Assembly (NCBI GenBank): GCA_022711405.1
Contig: JAKLFC010000008.1
Span: 62,001-126,000 of the forward strand
Source of the DNA: Bacteroidota bacterium
GTDB taxonomy: Bacteria > Bacteroidota > Bacteroidia > Bacteroidales > JAGONC01
DNA: 64,000 bases
Reading direction: 5' to 3'
The notes under the pieces were generated by a model, which did not search any database, was not told the origin of the DNA, and worked only from the letters and a program-made list of their open reading frames with translations. The first letter of the stretch is position 1; each line of letters opens with the position of its first letter. A program made the position numbers and the translations under genes. Of this stretch, positions 6,852-16,608 are shown piece after piece.

Positions 6852-9800
6852 TCAGCGTACTATGATCGTCTTTTTTACGGTTTTGCTGCCATCTTCAAGA
6901 CAGGCTTCGATATAGTAAAGCCCGGCAGGGTAGCCGTTTGTATTCACAACGATCCTTTTTTCACGGTCCGGATGGAACTGTGCCACCTGTTTACCCTGGC
7001 TGTCGCAGATCCCGATCCACGATACCGGCTCACGGCATTCGACGACCAGCTCTGTACCGGCTGGATTGGGGTAAATGGATAGTTGCAGATTTCCAGGTGT
7101 TTCTCCGGTTCCGGTTACCAGCCGGTATCCCACCTGCACATCTGTGACCGGCACATCCGGATCGCTGGTAAAGTGTATGATGGCTTCGTACAACTCGTAC
7201 AAGGCGAGCCCTTCCCCGTTGAAGCACACTCTGAGTTCCTCACTCGCTCCGGCATCCAGATGCCCGCTGTAGGATGACAGCGAAAGCCAGGATGAAGGGG
7301 TGAGCTCGTAGCCGAAAAGGAGGTTGTCTTCGGCCTGCAGGATCCCTCCCAGAACCACCACCCCGGGACTGATCCCGGCGGACAGGAAGGCACCGCCGGC
7401 CACCGGGAAGCCGCTGGCCTCCACTTCCGCCAGTACATTATGAATTCGTCCTGTCAGCTGCCCCGTGGCTATATCCAGCTGCAGGAAGGTCGCCCCCGGA
7501 TCTCCCTGGCAGAACAGCCACAGCGAAGAGGGACCGGTCACGTCGTCGTAGGCTATGCCATACACACCCGCGATCCCCGGATTGGGAATGACCATCAGGG
7601 TCTGCCCCTCCCGTCCCACCAGGTAAAGATCGGTTTCCCAGTCGCACACCCAGAAGGCATCGTTTTGAGGATCATAGGCGATGCCCCTGACACAAACCGG
7701 TGAGGTAGTGATCTCCACCACGTTGAACGTCACAGGATCGATCTTGTAGATCAGGGGCAGGGCCGGGCTTCCGTACAGGAAATATCCGTCCCACGACAGG
7801 GTGCGCAGGTTCTCCGCGCCGCTCACTTCATGCGATCCCAGGTATTTGCCACTGGCGGAGTAGGCAAGGATGCTATTGCCATTCCACTGCGAAACATAGA
7901 AGGTATTGCCGTTGAACACCACGCCAGTGTGGTTGTCCACTACGCCGTTGACCGTCGAAAGATCGTACGTGAACAAGAGATCCCAGGCCTCACGGGGATT
8001 CTCACCGGTGACCTGAAGGCAGGTGGCACCCACATCCTTCCCCGGGATGCCGGGAGTGGAGCGGATGCCTGCTGTCCATTCCGGGACGGGTCTGGCCTCA
8101 TCCGGGTACAGGATGCTGGCCTTCCATTCAGCCGGACCCGATCCCTGGTTCACCAGTTCCAGTTCCCTGGTTTCGATCCCGCCCCAGGAATCGACATAAA
8201 TAGATGTGGGATGGGGATCGGGGGCCGGTCGGGTGAGGATGATGTCATGATTGACCTCTCCGTACACGTTGACTGTGTCGCAATAAGGATTGAAGTGCGC
8301 TGCGGAGACGCTGACGGTCAGATGGCCTGCAGGTACTTCCAGGGTGTAGAAACCATCGGGATCCGTAACGGTCTGGGTTTCACCGATGGTAATCATTATT
8401 CCTTCCAGCGGTTGAGTGAAAGAGTCGGTTACATATCCCGAAAGGATACCCATGACATCGGTTTCCAGCGTGATATTATCCACCAACCAGGCTTCGATAT
8501 CCGATGATATTGAGCCCTGCGCAGTGAATCGCACCTGGGTGACAGGACCCTTGACGATCGGAGTAAGATCGTAATGATGGGTCGTCCAATCAAAGGCTTC
8601 CAGGTTTTGAAAGCGTTGGCACAGTATCCACTCTTTTCCATTCCATACTTCAATGTCGAGCATTTCGGTACCGGTGGGATTGTTCATGCCGAGCCTCATG
8701 TCCAGCGAAAGGAAGAGGTTGCCGGTCCTGCCGGTAACATCCATGCGGTTGCTCACCAGGCTGCACTGGTAACCGGTCATCGGTGGGTCTCCTCCAAAAG
8801 AGGCGCAGGGAGCCGGCATGCCCTCCAGTGCTTCGATATTCCACAATCCCTGCAACGTATCGAACGACCAGTGCTGAAAAGCGAACGAGCTGCTGTCCCA
8901 GGGTTCCCTGAAAGGCACCACCGATAGGGAAGAATCCGCAAGGAGAATGTCCCTCGTCACGAATCCCCATGGGTCAACGGCGACCTCGAAATGCCGGTCA
9001 AAGTACCCTGGCAGGGATACCGATCCCTCGTATGCTCCGGCAGGGATATCCTCCAGTGCATAGTCGCCGTCGCAGCCGGAAACAGTCGAATGATCCCCGG
9101 GTGTCAGCAGGATCGAAGCACCGGCCAGCGGCTGCCGGGTGACGACATCTTCCACAGTACCTTTCACCCCGTTGGCCCTGAACGAAAAGCAGGCGGGTCC
9201 GGCAAGGCACGACTCGCCTCCATCCTGCATGAGGGCGGATACTTCATAGTTCCAGGTGCCCCTGTTCGCGGCCGGCTCACAGTAAAAAGTATCCGTGACA
9301 AACGCCACCAGCTGCCTGTTCCTGTAAAGGTTATACCCCGCAATACTTCCGCCGGGCGCAGCTATCCAGACAATCCGGACCGAGTCTTCTCCGGTCCCGG
9401 AGGCAGAAACGGTTCCCGGCATCGGTAAGTTCCAGTAGGTGTCGGCCTCAAAGGGAGGATCGAGCCTGCAGGATTCCCCCAGGTCATAGACGGCCGACAG
9501 GGTATACCTGTGACGGATCAGTTGTGTGGAGTCGCATACATTATCCGGTGTATCCGTAAATTCATGCACCGTATCGTCAACATAGGCCAGGATCCTGTCA
9601 AAGTACCAGATGTGATAGCCGGTCAGTTCAAACTGTACCGCACTGTCCTGATCGGGAAGTCGCTTAGTGACCGTTCGCCTGTCGCCGGGTGATCCGCTCA
9701 GACCGGGAGGCTCTCCCCAGTGCAGCACAATGCATGTATCTTCTATCGTTCCGTAGAAATTTACTGGCTGGTCAAGGTAGGTGCAGGGAGTGGAGTAGAA

Positions 9801-10874
9801 AGGGGCTTCAACAATAATTGACTCCATGCCTGGATAGATTGCCTGGACGCCGGCGATGTGAAATCCTGGTGGGAGGTCCGGGAGCGGGTAGCGGCCGGCT
9901 TCCTGGTAATAATCAATATACTGGCCGTCCAGGTAGACTTTGTATCCCTGAACAGGATCGGTTTCGGGATTGTAATAACTGGTCATGACATAGATCTCAT
10001 CCAGGCAGATCCCATTGCCTCCCATAGCAGAAAGATCCCCTCTGAATCCGATCGAGTACTGACCGGTCGGATCCGGGAGCCCCAGCAATGATCCGGACCA
10101 GCTGTGCGTGTCATAACCATAGCTGTACAACAGCTTCCATTCGCCGTTGGCAACGTTCCGGTAACAGACTTCCAGGCGGTGGCTGACGGCATTGCTGTCG
10201 CTGGTCTGGGCGTACCAGAAATGCAGTCTCGGTTTAACGGCCTGACTCAGGTCGAGTGAGGGTGAGACCAGGATCGTGATCCCGTCGCCACCCGGCAAAC
10301 CGGCATTGAATTCTCCCCTGAAGGCATGGCCGGGATCGCCGGAAGGGGAACCAATCTGCGTGGTCCAGCGCAGCGTATCTGATATAAACTCCTGGTGCCA
10401 GGAGCCGGCGATGGTCCCGGATTCAAATCCCTCAAAAAAAACGGGCTGATATTCGTGAACTGGCGGTGACCAGGAAATATCCAGTTCGGGCCAGACGACC
10501 CGGACATGGGTAGGAGAATCCAGGGAAGGGCACGTACTGCAGTTCAAGTGGAAATCCTGATTGATCTGGATCCCAGATAAAAAATAATGACTATAACCCG
10601 GGATATTAAAATATAAATCATACTCCCCTGCGGCCACATCATAAAAAACTGCAGTATGGTCTTTTTTTGTGGTCAGGGTGAAGATATTCCCTGGTTGTGT
10701 TCCTTCGAGGACAACATAAATGTCAGGATTGTCATATAAGCCTGTCTTGATGGTGATGCTGACTGAATAGCCCCGGTGGGAAGGGGAGCCATTGCCGGGG
10801 AGCAGAGGCTTATCTCCGGCCTTAACGGAATGGATGCTGGCGAACAACAGGACGAGTAAAAGAGAGAACTTCAT
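6852..10874 (-). CDS. Giant T9SS-secreted multidomain surface protein
   Basis: A 1340-residue protein with a signal peptide (about 1-19). Domains in order: a beta-sandwich segment to about 110, a MAM/jelly-roll-like module at about 145-295 (FFEGFESG, then GGNGICLDEIYV), fibronectin III-like segments, a carboxypeptidase-regulatory-like domain (VKGTVEDVVTRQPLAGAS, about 570-635), and a second jelly-roll module (about 650-800). A second regulatory-like domain (GILSGYVTDSFTQPLEG) is followed by a region reading as a beta-propeller (YDPQNDAFWVCDWETDLYL). The last 75 residues are a type A sorting domain (LSIYPNPAGTELVVE, then GLYYIEA), which targets proteins through type IX secretion. No catalytic motif was seen. 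A cell-surface or secreted adhesin or polymer-binding role is inferred. Confidence 0.75.
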   Translation of the reverse strand: MKFSLLLVLLFASIHSVKAGDKPLLPGNGSPSHRGYSVSITIKTGLYDNPDIYVVLEGTQPGNIFTLTTKKDHTAVFYDVAAGEYDLYFNIPGYSHYFLSGIQINQDFHLNCSTCPSLDSPTHVRVVWPELDISWSPPVHEYQPVFFEGFESGTIAGSWHQEFISDTLRWTTQIGSPSGDPGHAFRGEFNAGLPGGDGITILVSPSLDLSQAVKPRLHFWYAQTSDSNAVSHRLEVCYRNVANGEWKLLYSYGYDTHSWSGSLLGLPDPTGQYSIGFRGDLSAMGGNGICLDEIYVMTSYYNPETDPVQGYKVYLDGQYIDYYQEAGRYPLPDLPPGFHIAGVQAIYPGMESIIVEAPFYSTPCTYLDQPVNFYGTIEDTCIVLHWGEPPGLSGSPGDRRTVTKRLPDQDSAVQFELTGYHIWYFDRILAYVDDTVHEFTDTPDNVCDSTQLIRHRYTLSAVYDLGESCRLDPPFEADTYWNLPMPGTVSASGTGEDSVRIVWIAAPGGSIAGYNLYRNRQLVAFVTDTFYCEPAANRGTWNYEVSALMQDGGESCLAGPACFSFRANGVKGTVEDVVTRQPLAGASILLTPGDHSTVSGCDGDYALEDIPAGAYEGSVSLPGYFDRHFEVAVDPWGFVTRDILLADSSLSVVPFREPWDSSSFAFQHWSFDTLQGLWNIEALEGMPAPCASFGGDPPMTGYQCSLVSNRMDVTGRTGNLFLSLDMRLGMNNPTGTEMLDIEVWNGKEWILCQRFQNLEAFDWTTHHYDLTPIVKGPVTQVRFTAQGSISSDIEAWLVDNITLETDVMGILSGYVTDSFTQPLEGIMITIGETQTVTDPDGFYTLEVPAGHLTVSVSAAHFNPYCDTVNVYGEVNHDIILTRPAPDPHPTSIYVDSWGGIETRELELVNQGSGPAEWKASILYPDEARPVPEWTAGIRSTPGIPGKDVGATCLQVTGENPREAWDLLFTYDLSTVNGVVDNHTGVVFNGNTFYVSQWNGNSILAYSASGKYLGSHEVSGAENLRTLSWDGYFLYGSPALPLIYKIDPVTFNVVEITTSPVCVRGIAYDPQNDAFWVCDWETDLYLVGREGQTLMVIPNPGIAGVYGIAYDDVTGPSSLWLFCQGDPGATFLQLDIATGQLTGRIHNVLAEVEASGFPVAGGAFLSAGISPGVVVLGGILQAEDNLLFGYELTPSSWLSLSSYSGHLDAGASEELRVCFNGEGLALYELYEAIIHFTSDPDVPVTDVQVGYRLVTGTGETPGNLQLSIYPNPAGTELVVECREPVSWIGICDSQGKQVAQFHPDREKRIVVNTNGYPAGLYYIEACLEDGSKTVKKTIIVR

Positions 10875-10978
10875 GACGAAAAATATGGTTCAGAATGAAG
10901 GACTTAGTAAAAGATGTCAATTCCTCGCTTGTAAATATATGAAATATTTCAATTGATAAGATTTATCAGTATAGCCTC

Positions 10979-13795
10979 TCAGTCGTCCTTGAGGCAGCGG
11001 ACGGAATACCCTTTTTCCAGGTCGTTGTAGTCCCGATACACACTGGTGTCCGTATAATTTAGGACCCGATACCATGCCGCGCTGTTATAATAGTACAGCG
11101 AAGAAGACCAGAAATTACCATTGTAGCTAAGGCCTGAAAAGTACCCAAAGCCTGTACTGAGTCGGTAACCCCCAGGAAGACCTGTGAAACCGCTGGAGTT
11201 CGTTCCACCGGTATTGGGTGATTGCCAATAAGTAGTGCCAGCTTCCTTCAGTTCTCCCCCTGCATCTAAGCCACGCCAGCCCGTTTGGTCCCATTCCGGA
11301 TCTCCAACTGGATACTGGCTGTCCACCATACCTTCCAGAATCTTCCATTCCCCATCTGTAGGAATATGCCATCCAATTGGGCAGATACCCTGTGCTCCTT
11401 CAGTTGTAACATACTGCATAGCCTCTCTCCCTTCATATAGTCCACCATAAGTATCACAATTGATAGCAATATTGTCATAACAATACTTCTCGATTATACT
11501 ATTATTTGTCTGCAATTGTCCCGCTTGGTCACTGATAATCATCGCTCCTACATTCAAATTCTCCCTCAGCCAACATTGATCTCCAATCTGAACTGTATTA
11601 TAGGTCTGTCCTTCATATTCAATTGTTGGTGTACCCGGACAGGGTTGAACCATAGCAGGTACGAAGCTAATAATCACCGCATCCACCGAACTTTCACAAA
11701 CAGTTGTAATAGTCCAACTAAGAGTGTATTCATGCCCTGCGACGCCCTGAAATTCACTGGTTGGACTTGAAGGACTGACTAGTGTTCCGCCTGTTCCACT
11801 CACGATTTCCCACAATCCTGTACCATAGATCGGTGTATTACCAGCCAAGATTGTGGATGTACCTGTGATATTCAATTGATCAGGTCCGGCATTAGACTGA
11901 GAAGGTTGAGGTTCACAATCCTTGAGGCAGCGAACAGAGGATCCAAACATCTTGTAGTAAACCGTTGTTGGATATATATTGTCATCATTGAATTGTAGGC
12001 TCGGGCCCAGCGCGTTGTAAGTATTGGCCTGCGTAGAAGACCAGAAGTTACCGTAGTTGCCAAGACTGAAGAAGTCCCCGTAGACGTAACTGCGAATCCC
12101 TCCAGGAAAACCTGTGAAACCACTTTCATTAGTGGCCCCTGTGTTTGGTTGATTCCAATGAGCATAACCTGCTTCTTTCATTTTTCCTCCAGCTACATCT
12201 GATCCTCCTAAATAATTCACCAGTACCCAATATTCAGAATCCATCGGTACATGCCATCCTTCTGGACAAATGCCCTGTGCCCCTCCTGATGTCACATACT
12301 GCATCATCTCAGGCCACTCATATAAGCCACCGTAAACATCACATTGTGCAGGGTTGTTGTTGTAGCAATATTTCTCTATGATTCCATTATTGGTTTGCTG
12401 ATACCCATATCCATTACTCATGATCATTGTCCCCACATTCATGTTCTCTGCCATCCAGCACTGGATTCCTATTAGTACTGTTGCATAGGATTGACTTTCA
12501 TATACCAGATCATCACCACAGGTAAACGTACCATCTGCAAAACTAATGACAACTGTATCTGATGAACTTCCGCACTGGGTGGTGACCGCCCAGATCAGTG
12601 AATATGTATTGTCAGCCACTCCAGTAAATGTGCTGGTCGGGCTTGTGGGAGTGACGATTGTACCGCCCGAACCGCTTACGATAGCCCAGAGCCCTGTCCC
12701 GTAGGTTGGTGTGTTCGCTGCCAGTGTTGTCGAAGTTCCGGGAATATCCAGCTGATCCGGTCCTGCGTTGGCCTGTGTGGGCTCGGGCCAGCAGCCTTTT
12801 AAGCAGCGGACTGAATAACCAGCCTCCTCATTGTTGCCTTCACGAAGTACACCAGGTTCATTATTGACCAGTTTACGAGTCCATGCGATACCTGAAACGT
12901 ACTCAGAGGAAGACCAGAAATAACCGTTGAGGCCACTCCAGTTGAAATACCCATTGTCAGCATTGCGGGATCCGCCCGGAAGAGCAGTGAATCCACTGGA
13001 ATTGGTCGCATCCGAATTTGGCGAAGTCCAATGCGTCGTGCCTGTTTCTTTTAAATTGGATCCAACATCCAGGCCTCTCCATCCCTCTTCCTCCCACTCC
13101 GGGTCACCAACCGGGTACTGGCTGTCCACAGTGCCTTCCAATACCTTCCACTCTCCGTCGGAGGGTATGTGCCAGCCAACAGGACATATGCCCTGTGTCG
13201 CTTCAGCAGTTATGTACTGAATGGCCTCGTTCCATTCATAGAGTCCACCTAACGTGCTACAGTTTGCCGCATTGTTATCATAACAATATTTCTCAATGGT
13301 ACCATTATTCGTCTGTAATTGTCCACCTGTGTTGCTAAGGATCATCGTCCCCACATTCAGGTTCTCTTTGAACCAGCATTGCTCTCCGATCTGAACAGTA
13401 TTATAGGTTTGTCCTTCATAGAGTACTGATGGGATGCACGGGCAGGGGATGTCCGGTTTTTGCATGATGATGTTCACCAGGGCGATGATATCCAGTACGT
13501 TGATCCCATCATCCGCATTGACATCGGCTGCATCCGTATCGAATGGACTGGGATTACCGCCCATAATATAATTGACCATGGAGATGATATCCAGCACATT
13601 AACCAAGCCATCCCCGGTCACGTCACCGCACAGAAAGTCTTCGTCCTGTGGCAGATCCGGAAGATTCGGAACACCTGATGAGCACTCCGTGATCAACGTT
13701 ACTTTATTTAAAGCGATCGTATTAGCCTGGATCATGTTGTTATTAGCAAGAAGCAGAAATGCATCTGTTACTAAAAAAAGTAAGAGTGGTCTCAT
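10979..13795 (-). CDS. Secreted dockerin-like plus triple FISUMP-domain protein
   Basis: A 938-residue protein with a hydrophobic leader (about 1-25). A dockerin type I-like pair of EF-hand loops (about 56-111) contains DVTGDGLVNVLDI and DVNADDGINVLDI, each with Ca2+-loop spacing. Three copies of the FISUMP domain (Fibrobacter succinogenes major paralogous domain) follow at about 122-332, 428-632 and 728-938. Each contains YNTVQIG.QCW-type and QGICP.GWH.P-type motifs and ends in a variant of SVRCLK. PKD-like spacers with NAGPDQ separate the copies. The protein stops directly after the third FISUMP without a T9SS tail, so it may be anchored another way, for example through its dockerin. Surface polysaccharide or cell-contact roles are inferred; FISUMP function is unknown. 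Confidence 0.75.
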   Translation of the reverse strand: MRPLLLFLVTDAFLLLANNNMIQANTIALNKVTLITECSSGVPNLPDLPQDEDFLCGDVTGDGLVNVLDIISMVNYIMGGNPSPFDTDAADVNADDGINVLDIIALVNIIMQKPDIPCPCIPSVLYEGQTYNTVQIGEQCWFKENLNVGTMILSNTGGQLQTNNGTIEKYCYDNNAANCSTLGGLYEWNEAIQYITAEATQGICPVGWHIPSDGEWKVLEGTVDSQYPVGDPEWEEEGWRGLDVGSNLKETGTTHWTSPNSDATNSSGFTALPGGSRNADNGYFNWSGLNGYFWSSSEYVSGIAWTRKLVNNEPGVLREGNNEEAGYSVRCLKGCWPEPTQANAGPDQLDIPGTSTTLAANTPTYGTGLWAIVSGSGGTIVTPTSPTSTFTGVADNTYSLIWAVTTQCGSSSDTVVISFADGTFTCGDDLVYESQSYATVLIGIQCWMAENMNVGTMIMSNGYGYQQTNNGIIEKYCYNNNPAQCDVYGGLYEWPEMMQYVTSGGAQGICPEGWHVPMDSEYWVLVNYLGGSDVAGGKMKEAGYAHWNQPNTGATNESGFTGFPGGIRSYVYGDFFSLGNYGNFWSSTQANTYNALGPSLQFNDDNIYPTTVYYKMFGSSVRCLKDCEPQPSQSNAGPDQLNITGTSTILAGNTPIYGTGLWEIVSGTGGTLVSPSSPTSEFQGVAGHEYTLSWTITTVCESSVDAVIISFVPAMVQPCPGTPTIEYEGQTYNTVQIGDQCWLRENLNVGAMIISDQAGQLQTNNSIIEKYCYDNIAINCDTYGGLYEGREAMQYVTTEGAQGICPIGWHIPTDGEWKILEGMVDSQYPVGDPEWDQTGWRGLDAGGELKEAGTTYWQSPNTGGTNSSGFTGLPGGYRLSTGFGYFSGLSYNGNFWSSSLYYYNSAAWYRVLNYTDTSVYRDYNDLEKGYSVRCLKDD

Positions 13796-13973
13796 AGCTA
13801 AATGGTTTGGGTGATTTGACGGGAAATATAAATAATTTCAATGGCTTATGCAAGTTTTTAGGCAAATATTTTACTTTAGTGACATTAATTGCATTGATAG
13901 GAGCAATACCAAACTCCGACAGTCTATGGAGTGGATGTCGTTCCACAGAAAGAGAAAAGAAAGGAAAGGTGCT

Positions 13974-15383
13974 TTACTTTCCGATACAAAACTTACCAAA
14001 TATGTTCCCCAGTATCTCTTCGCTGGTGATCTCGCCGGTGATCTCACCCAGGTGGTACAGCGCCTGGCGGATGTCGGTGGCGATCAGGTCGGTGGGCGTG
14101 CCCTTCTGGATGCTGCTCTCCACATGCTTCAAGGACTTATGCGAGCGGACCAGCGCCTCGTAATGCCGTACGTTCGACACGAGCGCCTGATCGACGGGTA
14201 AGCCTTCTTCCACCGACTTGCGCAGCTGGGCGGTGATGAGGTTGATGTTCTCGCGGCGCTTGGCCGAGACAAAGATCGTCTCCAGATCCACCAGCTCCTG
14301 GAAGTCCTTGGGGATCTCCACCAGCTTGTCGATCTTGTTGCCGATCAGGATCCATTTCTTTGTTTTATCCTTCATGTGCTCCCGGAACTCTTCCACCACC
14401 TCCTTCACATCATCCCACGTGCATTCACTCACATCGCACACGTACAGGATGATCCGGGCCTGGCGTATCTTCTCATAGGTGCGCTCGATGCCCATGCTCT
14501 CGATCTCATCCCTGGCCGGGCGGATGCCTGCCGTGTCGATGAACCGGAACGATACCCCGTCAATGATGATGGTGTCTTCAATGGCATCGCGCGTAGTGCC
14601 CGGGATCTCCGAGACGATGGCCCGCTCTTCGTTGAGGATCGCATTCAGCAGGGTGGACTTGCCTACGTTGGGCTTGCCTACGATGGCCACGGGTATGCCG
14701 GTCTTGAGCACATTGCCCATGGTGAAGGAATCGATCAGCATCTTGATGTGCCTGTCCATGGTATGGATCAGTCCCAGCAGCTTGCGGCGGTCGGCAAACT
14801 CCACATCCTCCTCGCTGAAATCCAGCTCCAGCTCCAGCATAGAGGCAAAGTCGACCAGTTGCTGCCGAAGCTTTTTGATGCTGTCGGAGAAGCCTCCGCG
14901 CATCTGGTTCAGCGCCAGGTCATGCGCCGAACGGGAATGCGCGGCGATCAGGTCGGCCACGGCCTCGGCCTGCGAAAGGTCGAACTTGCCGTTGAGGTAG
15001 GCCCTCAGGGTGAACTCTCCTGGCTTTGCGTGCCTGCATCCTTTATCCAGCAGAAGCTCGATGAGTTTCTTCTGTATGTAGAAGGAGCCGTGGCAGGATA
15101 TCTCCACCGAATCCTCTCCGGTGTAGGAGTTTGGCGCCCTGTAGACATACACCAGCACCTCATCCAGCATCTCCTTCCCCATGTTTACCGTTCCGAAATG
15201 AATGGTGTATCCTTTCGCCTGGCTGATGCCCTTACCCTGCGCTTTCGGAGTGAAGATCCCATCGGCGATGCTGAGGGACTCCGGTCCCGAGATGCGTATG
15301 ATGGCGATGGGACCGGTGCCTGGAGGGGATGCGATGGCGCAGATGGTGTCGGCGCTTGTGAGGGAGGCTGTTTTATGGTTCAT
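13974..15383 (-). CDS. mnmE: tRNA modification GTPase MnmE
   Basis: A 469-residue protein of typical family length. With MnmG it installs the cnm5/cmnm5 group on wobble U34 of certain tRNAs. Visible are the N-terminal folate-binding domain (DTICAIASPPGTGPIAIIR, then GSFYIQKKLIELLL), the GTPase G1 loop at 236-243 (GKPNVGKS), the G2/G3 region (GTTRDAIEDT, FIDTAGIR), the G4 motif (IGNKID) and the C-terminal CIGK, whose cysteine is characteristic of the family. MnmG is not in the window. Divergent to sucD across a 225-bp gap holding an inverted repeat. Assignment is essentially certain. Confidence 0.97.
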   Translation of the reverse strand: MNHKTASLTSADTICAIASPPGTGPIAIIRISGPESLSIADGIFTPKAQGKGISQAKGYTIHFGTVNMGKEMLDEVLVYVYRAPNSYTGEDSVEISCHGSFYIQKKLIELLLDKGCRHAKPGEFTLRAYLNGKFDLSQAEAVADLIAAHSRSAHDLALNQMRGGFSDSIKKLRQQLVDFASMLELELDFSEEDVEFADRRKLLGLIHTMDRHIKMLIDSFTMGNVLKTGIPVAIVGKPNVGKSTLLNAILNEERAIVSEIPGTTRDAIEDTIIIDGVSFRFIDTAGIRPARDEIESMGIERTYEKIRQARIILYVCDVSECTWDDVKEVVEEFREHMKDKTKKWILIGNKIDKLVEIPKDFQELVDLETIFVSAKRRENINLITAQLRKSVEEGLPVDQALVSNVRHYEALVRSHKSLKHVESSIQKGTPTDLIATDIRQALYHLGEITGEITSEEILGNIFGKFCIGK

Positions 15384-15405
15384 TGCGATTTAATATATTT
15401 TGTTT

Positions 15406-15510
15406 AGGGGTAAGGGTTAAGAAGCCGGTTTGGTTGAGGGGTTAAGTTCAGTGTGTAAAAGGACCTTACCTCCGGACCCTTAACTAAACTGGCATCTTAA
15501 CCATTACCCT
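15406..15510. repeat. Imperfect intergenic inverted repeat (GGTAAGGGTTAAG-type)
   Basis: The left arm begins AGGGGTAAGGGTTAAG, continuing GCCGGTTTGGTTGAGG. Its degenerate reverse complement at about 15479-15510 includes CTTAACTAAACTGGCATC and TTAACCATTACCCT. The element lies between the divergent mnmE and sucD genes, so a terminator role is unlikely for either. It belongs to the same style of degenerate short-unit repeats found elsewhere in this window. Confidence 0.65.
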
Positions 15511-15550
15511 ATACTTAAGTAATAATTTTTCTCATTAAACGAAAAGATGT

Positions 15551-15558
15551 TAATTTTG
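15551..15558 (+). promoter_or_regulatory. Bacteroidota-type -7 box upstream of sucD
   Basis: TAATTTTG matches the TAnnTTTG consensus of the primary sigma factor in Bacteroidota. It ends 50 bp before the sucD start codon. No clear TTTG -33 element was found at the expected spacing. Confidence 0.5.
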
Positions 15559-15608
15559 GTTGCTTTTGTGCCTTGAAACGACGTGCAACACTTTAACCTA
15601 AGAGAACC

Positions 15609-16478
15609 ATGAGCATCCTCGTCAACAAATCCTCCCGCGTGATCATCCAGGGCTTTACCGGGAAAGAAGGAACGTTCCACGGAACGCAGATGATCGAATA
15701 TGGTACGAACATCGTCGGGGGGGTAACTCCCGGGAAAGGGGGAGAGAAGCATCTTAACCGTCCGGTATTCAATACGGTAGCGGATGCGGTGAGGGATGAA
15801 GGCGCCAATGTCACCTGCATCTTCGTGCCGCCTCCCTTTGCGGCCGATGCGATCATGGAAGCCGCCGATTCGGGGATCAAACTGATCGTTTGTATCACCG
15901 AAGGTATACCAACACGCGACATGGTGCAGGTGAAGGATTTCATGTGCGGGAAGACCTCCCGCCTGGTAGGTCCCAACTGCCCGGGTGTCATCACCCCCGG
16001 AGAGTGCAAGGTGGGGATCATGCCGGGATTTATCCACAGGAAGGGAAGCGTGGGCATCGTATCGCGTTCGGGCACACTCACCTACGAGGCGGTGGACCAG
16101 CTCACCAAGGTCGGACTGGGGCAGTCGACCTGCCTGGGCATCGGGGGTGATCCGATCATCGGTACGCACACCCTGGATGCGGTGATGATGTTCAATGCAG
16201 ATCCTGAGACCCTCGGCATCGTCATGATCGGTGAGATCGGAGGGAATATGGAGGCCGATGCCGCTTACTGGTACCAGAAGAGCGGCACCAAGCCCATGGT
16301 GGCCTTCATCGCCGGCGCTACCGCACCCAAAGGCCGCCGTATGGGACATGCCGGGGCCATCATCGGCGGGAAGAACGATACCGCACAGGCGAAAAAGGAA
16401 ATACTGAGGGGATGCGGGATACATGTCGTTGATTCACCGGCGCAAATTGGTGCAAAAATGAAAGAGATACTTTCATAA
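15609..16478 (+). CDS. sucD: Succinyl-CoA ligase (ADP/GDP-forming) alpha subunit
   Basis: A 289-residue protein matching the alpha subunit of succinyl-CoA synthetase (TCA cycle, substrate-level phosphorylation). The N-terminal CoA-binding Rossmann domain starts [16 protein letters not shown]. The [11 protein letters not shown] and [11 protein letters not shown] segments are typical. The phospho-histidine is H247 in the [10 protein letters not shown] loop. Length is normal. The usual partner gene sucC (beta subunit) is not adjacent in this window, so the enzyme must be assembled from a distant gene. Carries its own predicted promoter. Function is secure. Confidence 0.96.
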   Translation: MSILVNKSSRVIIQGFTGKEGTFHGTQMIEYGTNIVGGVTPGKGGEKHLNRPVFNTVADAVRDEGANVTCIFVPPPFAADAIMEAADSGIKLIVCITEGIPTRDMVQVKDFMCGKTSRLVGPNCPGVITPGECKVGIMPGFIHRKGSVGIVSRSGTLTYEAVDQLTKVGLGQSTCLGIGGDPIIGTHTLDAVMMFNADPETLGIVMIGEIGGNMEADAAYWYQKSGTKPMVAFIAGATAPKGRRMGHAGAIIGGKNDTAQAKKEILRGCGIHVVDSPAQIGAKMKEILS

Positions 16479-16480
16479 AA

Positions 16481-16596
16481 TTCCAAATTCCAGGACCCAA
16501 AATCCAAACAGATTTCAAATTCCAAGATCCAAACCTGCTTTTGGAATTTGGATCTTGTGATTTATTTGGATTTTGGACGTTGGAATTTGGGATTTG
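16481..16596. repeat. Imperfect inverted repeat of TTCCAAATTCC units, convergent gene ends
   Basis: The left arm contains TTCCAAATTCCAGG, AAAATCCAAACAG and TTCCAAGATCCAAA. The right arm carries the degenerate reverse complement (TTTGGAATTTGGATCTTG, then TTGGATTTTGGACGTTGG). It begins just after the sucD stop and ends 13 bp before the stop of the convergent lipoprotein gene. The hairpin could terminate transcription from both sides or stabilise 3' ends. A related direct repeat occurs at 20246-20275. Confidence 0.7.
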
Positions 16597-16608
16597 CTCG
16601 TCGACGCG

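Noticed and set aside
14376..15407. 343-codon plus-strand open frame
   Set aside because: Antisense to mnmE; no recognisable domain.
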